Shown: piece after piece, positions 5,813 through 11,419 of the stretch | Numbering within the stretch: the stretch's first letter is position 1 | How the letters are laid out: every line of letters begins with the position of its first letter | DNA from: Oscillospiraceae bacterium | GTDB taxonomy: Bacteria > Bacillota > Clostridia > Oscillospirales > UBA929 | Reading direction: 5' to 3' | Length of the DNA: 11,419 nt | NCBI GenBank assembly: GCA_031271325.1 | Contig: JAISVY010000163.1 | Location: 1 to 11,419 of the forward strand | Made by a program: the position numbers and the translations under genes | Notes under the pieces: generated by a model | Databases searched by the model: none | Told to the model about the DNA's origin: nothing | Seen by the model: the letters and a program-made list of their open reading frames with translations, nothing else

Positions 5813-8086
5813 CTAACCATTGTTCGCGCCCGCCGGCTTTTTGGCGGGTGTTTTCTTCGCCGCCGGTTTCTTGGCGGGTGTTTTGGCGGTCTTTTTCGAA
5901 GCTGTCTTCTTCGCGGCGCTTTTTTTCGCGGCTGTCTTCGTTGTCTTGGCCGTTTTGGCCGTCTTTGCGCCTTCGGCGCTCTCCGATGTTTCGGCTTTCT
6001 TCTTATATCCCCGGCTTTCCTCCGGCACGAAGGATTTACACGCCGGGTTCTCGCAGATCGGTACTTTTTGGTAGCGCACGCGGAACAGCGTCTTGCCGCA
6101 GTCGGGGCAGGTGGTCTTTTGCGGGGTGTCCCACGTCATAAACGGGCATCCCGGATTCTTCTCACAGCCGTAATACGAATATCCCTTCCGGGATTTTTTC
6201 TTCAGCACCACGCCGCCGCAGAGGGGACAGAACCCGTCGGTCGCCTCGCTCAGCGGGCGGGTGTTCTTGCAGTCGGGGTACCCCGTACACGCGACATACC
6301 GCCCGAAGCGCCCCATCTTGATCACCATCGGCTTGCCGCACTGGTCGCAGATTTGATCGGTCGGTTCGTCGGGGATGCGCAGCCGCCCGTTTTGCAGGTC
6401 GGCCTCGGCGTCGTCGCGGGTTTTGGAAAATCCGTCATAGAAGGTGCGGAGCATGGCGCGCCAATCTTTCTTGCCGTTCTCCACCTCGTCCAGCCCTTCC
6501 TCCATCCGGGCGGTGAACGCCACGTCCACGATGTCGGTAAAGCGGTTTTTCATATAGCCGGTCAGCACCTCGCCCAGCGGGGTGGGGCGGAGCTGTTTGT
6601 CCTCGCGCAGCACATACTCGCGGTCGGTGATGGTCGAGAGGGTCGGCGCGTACGTACTGGGGCGTCCGATGCCCTGTTCCTCCATCGCGCGGATCAGCGT
6701 CGCTTCGGTATACCGCGCGGGCGGCTTGGTGAAGTGCTGTTTCGGCTCGATATTTTGCAGCGTCAGCGGCTCGCCCTCGGACAGGTCGGGCAGCGCTCCG
6801 TTGTCCTCGGTTTCGTCGCGCGAGGTTTCATAGACGGCGGTGAATCCCGCAAAAACCTGTGTGGTGTGGTTCGCGCGGAAGATCTCGTCCGCCGATACGC
6901 TGTCGATCGTCAGCAGGTCATACACCGCGTGCTGCATCTGGCAGGCGATAAACCGGTCCCAAATCAGCTTGTACACCTTAAACTGGTCGTCGTTCAGCGA
7001 CGCGCGCACCGCCTCCGGCGGCAGTTCCACGTAGCTCGGGCGGATGGCCTCGTGCGCGTCCTGCGCCCCGGCTTTGGATTTATACACGCGGGGGGAGGGC
7101 GGCAGATAATCTTTGCCGTACCGCGCCCCGATGAAGCTTCGCGCGTCGGCGACCGCCTCGTCGGAGAGCCGCAGGCTGTCGGTTCGCATATAGGTGATCA
7201 GACCGGTCAGCCCGTGCCCTTCAACCTCCACACCCTCATAGAGCTGCTGCGCGAGCGCCATCGTGCGCTTGGGCGCGAGCCCCAGACGGTTGGACGCCTC
7301 CTGCTGAAGCGTCGAGGTGGAGAACGGCGGGGCGGGGGAGCGCTTCTTCTCGCTGTGGGTGACCGAACGGACGGAAAACGGCGCGTTCCTCACCTTTTCG
7401 AGGATTGCCGAAGCCTCGGCTTCGTTTTTGACCTCGGTCTTTTTCCCGGAAGACACCGGACCGTAATACGAGGCATCGAAGGTACCGGCGGCTTTGACGC
7501 GGTTCAGGGTGACGGTGAGCGACCAATATTCCTCCGGCACGAACGCCCGCCGTTCCTCTTCGCGGTCGACGACCAGGCGCGTCGCGACCGACTGCACCCG
7601 CCCGGCCGACAGCCCGCTCTTGATCTTGCGCCAGAGCAGCGGGGAGATTTCGTAGCCCACGATGCGGTCGAGGGCGCGCCGCGCCTGCTGCGCGTCGATC
7701 AGCGGATAGTCCAGCCCGCGCGGGCTTTGGATGCTCGTCTGCACCTCGCGCTTGGTGATCGCGTTGAACGTCACCCGCCGCAGCTGGTCTGCGGGCAATT
7801 CCAAAAGCTCCGCCACATGCCAAGAAATGGCCTCGCCCTCGCGGTCGGGGTCGGTGGCGAGAAACACGCCGTCGCTTTTCTTCGCGGCGGCCTGCAGTTT
7901 GCGAATCGTCTCTTCTTTCCCCTCGATCGGCACATATTGCAGGGTGAAGCTCTCATCCATCCCCTTGCCGCTTTTGGGCAGGTCGCGCAGATGCCCCATC
8001 GTTGCCATCACGGTATAGTCGGTTCCGAGATACTGCCCGATTGTCCGCGCCTTCGCGGGGGATTCCACAATAACCAATTTTGCCAT
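5813..8086 (-). CDS. topA: DNA topoisomerase I (type IA)
   Basis: TopA relaxes negative supercoils behind transcription and replication by transient single-strand cleavage. The 757-residue protein begins with the Toprim domain (MAKLVIVESPAKA, with E8; TDPDREGE at 78-85, with D79, D81 and E83). The core has SAGRVQSVATR at 160-170 and the active-site tyrosine Y299 in GLITYMRTDSLRLS. Three Cys4 zinc-ribbon modules follow: C580/C583/C600/C606, C620/C623/C641/C647 and C660/C663/C678/C683. After about residue 695 there is a Lys/Ala/Thr-rich tail resembling histone H1, which probably adds non-specific DNA or RNA-polymerase contacts. The ATG is preceded by GGAGG at 7 bases. dprA ends 15 bases upstream, the order known from B. 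subtilis and its relatives. Confidence 0.98.
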   Translation of the reverse strand: MAKLVIVESPAKARTIGQYLGTDYTVMATMGHLRDLPKSGKGMDESFTLQYVPIEGKEETIRKLQAAAKKSDGVFLATDPDREGEAISWHVAELLELPADQLRRVTFNAITKREVQTSIQSPRGLDYPLIDAQQARRALDRIVGYEISPLLWRKIKSGLSAGRVQSVATRLVVDREEERRAFVPEEYWSLTVTLNRVKAAGTFDASYYGPVSSGKKTEVKNEAEASAILEKVRNAPFSVRSVTHSEKKRSPAPPFSTSTLQQEASNRLGLAPKRTMALAQQLYEGVEVEGHGLTGLITYMRTDSLRLSDEAVADARSFIGARYGKDYLPPSPRVYKSKAGAQDAHEAIRPSYVELPPEAVRASLNDDQFKVYKLIWDRFIACQMQHAVYDLLTIDSVSADEIFRANHTTQVFAGFTAVYETSRDETEDNGALPDLSEGEPLTLQNIEPKQHFTKPPARYTEATLIRAMEEQGIGRPSTYAPTLSTITDREYVLREDKQLRPTPLGEVLTGYMKNRFTDIVDVAFTARMEEGLDEVENGKKDWRAMLRTFYDGFSKTRDDAEADLQNGRLRIPDEPTDQICDQCGKPMVIKMGRFGRYVACTGYPDCKNTRPLSEATDGFCPLCGGVVLKKKSRKGYSYYGCEKNPGCPFMTWDTPQKTTCPDCGKTLFRVRYQKVPICENPACKSFVPEESRGYKKKAETSESAEGAKTAKTAKTTKTAAKKSAAKKTASKKTAKTPAKKPAAKKTPAKKPAGANNG
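5841..5884. repeat. Short direct repeat coding for the TopA basic tail
   Basis: The 14-base string TTGGCGGGTGTTTT occurs at 5841-5854 and again at 5871-5884, a period of 30 bases. It encodes part of the repeating KTPAKKPAAKK tail of TopA. Such in-frame repeats can expand or contract, so tail length may vary between strains. Confidence 0.7.
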
Positions 8087-8101
8087 GTACGTCCTCCGAA
8101 G

Positions 8102-9283
8102 CTATAAATTAAAAACATATCTCCTGCCGGAAATCTGACTTACAATGCCGTCCAGTTCCAGCATGGTCAGCTCGCTCAGAACCAGCGGCGCGGGCAGACC
8201 GGTCACCGAGATGATCTCGTCGCCCGACATCGCGGAGCCTCCGATCGCGAGTAAAATTCTCTGGCGGTCGGGTTCGTATTCCTTCACACGCTCGGTGAGG
8301 TCTACGACGGTAACCTCTTCTTTCGGCGCTTCCGCCTCTTTCGGCGGCGCGTTCTTCACGCGAGGCATATGTTTCGGCGGCGCGGGCGCGGCCTGAGGTA
8401 TCTTATGTGGGAACAACGCGCGGTATTCGGAACAAACGTCCTCGGCGCAGGTCGTGAGAATCGCCCCTTCGCGGATCAGGCTGTGGCAGCCCGCCGACTC
8501 GCGGCTGTCGATGCTGCCCGGCACGGCGAAGACGTCGCGCCCTTGCTCCAGCGCGTGCGCCGCCGTAATCAGAGCGCCGCTGCCCGGCGGAGCCTCGATC
8601 AGCAGTACGCCCAGCGAAAGCCCGGAAATAATGCGGTTGCGCGCGGGGAAATGCGATCCCTCGCCCCGTGTTCCCGGCGGGTACTCGGACAGGATCAGCC
8701 CCGCGGCGGCGATGTCTTCGTAAAGCTCCCGGTTTTCGGCGGGGTAGACCACGTCGGGCCCGCATCCCAACACGGCCACCGTGGTTTTCCCGGCGCGGAG
8801 CGCGCCCAAATGGGCGGACGCGTCCAGCCCCTTCGCCATACCGGATACGATGATCATTCCGCAGGCGGCGAGCTGATACGAGAGCTTCAGCGCCACGCTC
8901 TGCCCGTAAGGGGTCGGGCTGCGCGTCCCGACCACGCCCAGCGCCGCTTCCTCGTCGAAAGAGAGCAGAGTTCCCTTGTAATACAGCACAAACGGCGGCT
9001 CGTGCAGCGCCCGCAGGCGTTCGGGGTACGCCGCGTCCTGCATTGTGAGGATCTTCGTTCCGGTGCGGTCGCAAAGCTCCAAAATGCGCTCGGCGCGGTC
9101 GGTAGACTTGTCCCGAAGACCCGTCAGAGCCTGTTCGGAAAGCTCCGTTGCGGCGCGCCATTCGTCCTCTCCGGCGAAGTAGACGTTTTCGGGGCTGCCC
9201 AGCGCGTCGATCAGCGCGGCGGCGCGGTGCTGCCCCATCCCCCGCATCGAGGAAAGCCAAAGCCAATATTTTAACGCCGACAT
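8102..9283 (-). CDS. dprA: DNA-processing protein DprA (Smf)
   Basis: DprA binds incoming single-stranded DNA during natural transformation and loads RecA. It is also widespread in bacteria not known to be competent. The 393-residue protein has an N-terminal helical, SAM-like region (about 1-60) and then the Rossmann-type DprA fold. In that fold are GVVGTRSPTPYG (116-127), IIVSGMAKGLDASAH (144-158), VAVLGCGPDVVYPAENREL (169-187), FPARNRIISGLS (212-223) and APPGSGALITAAHALEQGRDVFAVPG (231-256). A Pro/Ala/Lys-rich linker (about 294-326) leads to a C-terminal winged-helix domain (about 338-393). The ATG has GGGGGGA 7 bases upstream and follows the methyltransferase stop by 1 base. The whole family core is present, so the protein should be functional. 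No other competence gene is in the window, so active transformation cannot be inferred. Confidence 0.97.
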   Translation of the reverse strand: MSALKYWLWLSSMRGMGQHRAAALIDALGSPENVYFAGEDEWRAATELSEQALTGLRDKSTDRAERILELCDRTGTKILTMQDAAYPERLRALHEPPFVLYYKGTLLSFDEEAALGVVGTRSPTPYGQSVALKLSYQLAACGMIIVSGMAKGLDASAHLGALRAGKTTVAVLGCGPDVVYPAENRELYEDIAAAGLILSEYPPGTRGEGSHFPARNRIISGLSLGVLLIEAPPGSGALITAAHALEQGRDVFAVPGSIDSRESAGCHSLIREGAILTTCAEDVCSEYRALFPHKIPQAAPAPPKHMPRVKNAPPKEAEAPKEEVTVVDLTERVKEYEPDRQRILLAIGGSAMSGDEIISVTGLPAPLVLSELTMLELDGIVSQISGRRYVFNL

Positions 9284-9284
9284 A

Positions 9285-10028
9285 TCAATATCCCCCCATA
9301 TGACAGCAAATCACTGCGGCGGCGGCGGCTACCCCCAAAGATTCCGCCCGCCCGCGCATGGGAATCGTAATGACTTTCTTCGCTTTGCGCAGCAGTTCGG
9401 GGCGCAGCCCCCGCCCTTCGTTGCCCAAAGCGACGACGCAATCCCCGAACTGTATATCCCTGACCGGGGTTGCGTTTTCGCCGATATCGGCGGCATACAG
9501 AGGCAGCGGTCCCAGCGCGCTGACAGAAACAGGCGCGATCGGGAGCCGGAAGACAGCGCCCATCGAGGCGCGAACCGCTTTGGGCGAAAACGGGTCGGCG
9601 CAGCCCTCGGTCAGCAGAACGCCGTCCAGCGCGAACGCCTCGGCGGTGCGCAGCACCGAACCGACATTGCCCGGGTCTTGCAGGCGGTCGAGCAGCAGCC
9701 ACTTTCCGCGTTGCGGCGGCAGCGGGGGCGGCGAGGGAATCGGGCAGGTAAACAGGATCCCCTGCGGAGACGACAGCGGAGACGCGGCGCCCATCACCCC
9801 GGGCGGCACAACGGTTACGTCGGTCGTGTCCGGCAGCGCCGGAAGCTCGGTTCCGTCGGAGACGATGACCCGGCGCGGGGAGAAACCCTCGCGCAAAGCC
9901 TCGTCTAAGAGCTTGCGCCCGTCGGCGAGGAAAAGGCCTTCCGCGCGGCGGAAGGCGGGGTCCGCGCCAAGCCGGCGGAGCGTTTTGATCAACGGGTTCC
10001 GGCGGGAAGTCACACGCGGCGGGTTCAC
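9285..10028 (-). CDS. SpoU/TrmH-family RNA 2'-O-methyltransferase
   Basis: This is a SAM-dependent ribose methyltransferase of the knotted SPOUT class, acting on rRNA or tRNA; the exact target cannot be read from the sequence. The 247-residue protein has an N-terminal substrate-binding region (NPLIKTLRRL at 11-20, GLFLADGRKLLDEAL at 31-45). The catalytic domain has motif 1 DPGNVGSVLRTAEAF (118-132), motif 2 LGNEGRGL (201-208) and motif 3 IPMRGRAESLGVAAAAAV (222-239). Motif 3 has Gly232 where the family usually has Asn (SLN). A Pro-rich linker (about 95-108) separates the two domains. The start is GTG at 10026-10028, supported by GGAGG 9 bases upstream inside the end of the previous gene, and the two genes are 1 base apart. 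The next gene, dprA, begins 1 base after the stop. RlmB-like and TsnR-like functions are both possible. Confidence 0.92.
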   Translation of the reverse strand: MNPPRVTSRRNPLIKTLRRLGADPAFRRAEGLFLADGRKLLDEALREGFSPRRVIVSDGTELPALPDTTDVTVVPPGVMGAASPLSSPQGILFTCPIPSPPPLPPQRGKWLLLDRLQDPGNVGSVLRTAEAFALDGVLLTEGCADPFSPKAVRASMGAVFRLPIAPVSVSALGPLPLYAADIGENATPVRDIQFGDCVVALGNEGRGLRPELLRKAKKVITIPMRGRAESLGVAAAAAVICCHMGGY

Positions 10029-10029
10029 C

Positions 10030-10626
10030 TTATGTGCCCTCCAGTAAAAAACGCAGGTATTGCGCCGCCAACTCTTGCCGTGTTTTTTCCTCCGGCGCCG
10101 GCAACCCGTCTTTTTGGACAGCCGGGCGTTTGACCAGCCCGAACATCGGCTCTCCGTCCAGTCCCGCCTCGGCGAGGTAGGGCGCGCCGGTCAGCGGCAC
10201 CAGGCAGGGAATCTCCGGGTCGGCGGGCAAGCCCATGTCTGCCGCCGGGGTAAACAGGTCCGCCTGCTCCGCGAAGAAAGACCGCAGCCCCTCCCCGATG
10301 ATGAAGAGATACCGCTCATTGTCGATAAACGAGACATGCAGCAGTTCCCAGTTCATCGTGTCGCTTTCCGAGAGGTAGAGCGCGCTGCCTGCCATGGTCA
10401 GCCCGCCGCCCGCCTTCTCGTTGACGTATTCGTTGAGCATGTCGCTCTGCGAATACCCCACCGGCTTGTCGGACGCCAGCGTGAGGAACACATCCGGCGT
10501 CACCCGGGTCACCATCGAATAGACGCAGAAAGCAATCAGCAGCCCCGCGAACAGCACGGCGGCCGTGTGAAGCCGGTAGTGATACCAATATATGTTGACA
10601 AACCAATACCGGAATTTCTTCAGCAT
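10030..10626 (-). CDS. Small membrane-anchored protein of unknown function
   Basis: I do not recognise this 198-residue protein. The N-terminus is basic and aromatic (MLKKFRYWFVNIYWYHYRLH), followed by one hydrophobic segment at about residues 20-39. By the positive-inside rule this predicts a cytoplasmic N-terminus and an outside domain of about 155 residues. That domain contains TPDVFLTLASDKPVGYSQSDM, a hydrophobic RYLFIIGEGL (105-114), and a single cysteine at 141. There is no lipobox or cleavable signal peptide. The layout resembles uncharacterised clostridial proteins with a short aromatic N-terminus and one anchor, but that comparison is from memory and weak. The ATG has GAGGTG 5 bases upstream. 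lysS ends 67 bases before it and the methyltransferase starts 1 base after it, so it is probably co-transcribed with the methyltransferase and dprA. Codon usage looks like that of its neighbours. Confidence 0.8.
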   Translation of the reverse strand: MLKKFRYWFVNIYWYHYRLHTAAVLFAGLLIAFCVYSMVTRVTPDVFLTLASDKPVGYSQSDMLNEYVNEKAGGGLTMAGSALYLSESDTMNWELLHVSFIDNERYLFIIGEGLRSFFAEQADLFTPAADMGLPADPEIPCLVPLTGAPYLAEAGLDGEPMFGLVKRPAVQKDGLPAPEEKTRQELAAQYLRFLLEGT

Positions 10627-10693
10627 TCGGTCACCTCAAAAGCTCCCGTAATTCAACCGCCGCTCTGGTACTTCCGCTTGTGAGAACAGGTTC

Positions 10694-11419
10694 TTACTCC
10701 GGTCTCATCGTCGGGAAGAGCAAAACATCCCGGATCGACGGGCTGTCGGTCAGCAGCATGACGAAACGGTCTACGCCGAAACCCAAACCGCCGGTCGGCG
10801 GCATCCCGGTTTCCATCGCGATCAGGAAGTCTTCGTCCACGCGGGCGTCCACGCCCTGTGCGCGGCGTTTCGCGACCTGCTCTTCAAAACGCCTGCGCTG
10901 GTCGAGCGGGTCGTTCAGTTCCGAGAAGGCGTTGCCCGCCTCCCGGCCGTAGATGAAGAATTCAAAGCGCTCGGTAAACATCGGGTTGCCGGGGATGCGC
11001 TTGGCGAGCGGGGAGATTTCCACCGGGTAATCCATCACGACGGTGGGCTGAATCAGTTCCGGCTCGCATTTTTCCTCGAACAGCGCGACCAAGCACTCGC
11101 CTTTGGTGAAGCGCTCCTCGCAGGGCAGCCCCAATGCGCGGACGGCGGCGCGCGCCTGCCCGTCCGTCTCCCAAGCGTTATAGTCAACGCCGCAGATTTC
11201 CCGCACGGCATCGGTCATTGTCAGGCGTTTCCACGGCGGGGTGAGGTCGATCTCCGCGCCTTGGTACGGCAGTTTCGCCGTGCCGCAGACGGTGAGCGCC
11301 ACATGGTAAAACAGGCGCTCGATCAGGTCCATCATACCGCGGTAGTCGGTGTATGCCTGATAGAATTCGCACATGGTAAATTCGGGATTGTGCTTCACGC
11401 TCATCCCTTCGTTGCGGAA
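10694..11419 (-). CDS. lysS: Lysyl-tRNA synthetase, class II (partial, N-terminus cut by right edge)
   Basis: LysRS charges tRNA-Lys with lysine. The last 241 residues of roughly 490-500 are visible, all of them in the class II catalytic core. The visible part opens inside motif 2 (FRNEGMSVKHNPEFTMCEFY) and includes RIPGNPMFTERFEFFIYGRE, EAGNAFSELNDP and motif 3, GLGFGVDRFVMLLTD. It ends normally at DVLLFPTMRPE with a TAA at 10694-10696. The N-terminal anticodon-binding domain and motif 1 lie beyond the edge. The ATG at 11402-11404 is an internal methionine, not the start. No terminator is evident in the 67 bases after the stop, so read-through into the small membrane protein gene is likely. 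Confidence 0.98.
   Translation of the reverse strand, partial: FRNEGMSVKHNPEFTMCEFYQAYTDYRGMMDLIERLFYHVALTVCGTAKLPYQGAEIDLTPPWKRLTMTDAVREICGVDYNAWETDGQARAAVRALGLPCEERFTKGECLVALFEEKCEPELIQPTVVMDYPVEISPLAKRIPGNPMFTERFEFFIYGREAGNAFSELNDPLDQRRRFEEQVAKRRAQGVDARVDEDFLIAMETGMPPTGGLGFGVDRFVMLLTDSPSIRDVLLFPTMRPE

Noticed and set aside
5820..6004. Periodic repeats as a possible CRISPR or satellite array
   Set aside because: The repeats lie in frame inside topA and encode the Lys/Ala-rich tail. They are too short and imperfect for CRISPR repeats and have no spacer structure.
5348..8107. A 919-codon open frame on the plus strand opposite topA, the spacer and the start of trmFO
   Set aside because: It is antisense to well-supported genes. 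Its translation is rich in Arg, Gly, Leu and Val with no recognisable domain, and GC-rich codon bias commonly leaves such frames open. Its only unusual point is its length.
10627..10693. A possible terminator or promoter between lysS and the membrane protein gene
   Set aside because: I see no stem followed by a T-run and no convincing -35/-10 pair, only the ribosome-binding site of the downstream gene.
1..11419. tRNA or rRNA genes, insertion sequences, phage genes, CRISPR arrays or defence systems
   Set aside because: None was recognised. The window is almost fully occupied by housekeeping genes on one strand, and the two longer spacers are too short for such elements.

Overview
The window is a GC-rich (by eye around 60% or slightly above), densely packed housekeeping segment in which every supported gene reads on the minus strand. 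The gene content (dprA-topA-trmFO next to plsX-rnc-smc, folate-dependent TrmFO rather than TrmA, PlsX) points to a Firmicutes chromosome. The high GC, together with a small lineage-type membrane protein, suggests a clostridial organism, perhaps an Oscillospiraceae-like one. The exact taxon is an inference.

In transcription order (right to left) the layout is: the C-terminal half of lysS (lysyl-tRNA synthetase, cut by the right edge); a small single-pass membrane protein of unknown function; a SpoU/TrmH-family RNA 2'-O-methyltransferase; dprA; topA; a 138-base structured spacer; trmFO; plsX; rnc; a 116-base spacer with a terminator-like hairpin; and smc (cut by the left edge before its C-terminal head). 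Junctions are tight: 1 base (membrane protein to methyltransferase), 1 base (methyltransferase to dprA), 15 bases (dprA to topA), 4 bases (trmFO to plsX) and a 4-base ATGA overlap (plsX to rnc). These favour one or a few long polycistronic transcripts, with the two spacers as the likely places where they are subdivided.

Functionally the genes cover translation (LysRS), RNA modification and processing (SpoU methyltransferase, TrmFO, RNase III), DNA topology and chromosome organisation (TopA, SMC), DNA uptake and recombination (DprA) and phospholipid synthesis (PlsX). The arrangement looks like the B. subtilis dprA-topA-trmFO cluster joined directly to the plsX-...-rnc-smc cluster, with the genes normally lying between (xerC, clpQY, codY; fabD, fabG, acpP) absent.

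I see no mobile element, CRISPR array, tRNA, rRNA or defence system, and I do not think a new multi-gene system is present. The points worth a second look are local: smc appears to need a CTG start codon, the topA-trmFO spacer has nested inverted repeats, the SpoU-type methyltransferase has Gly where motif 3 usually has Asn, TopA carries a histone-H1-like basic tail, and the membrane protein is uncharacterised.
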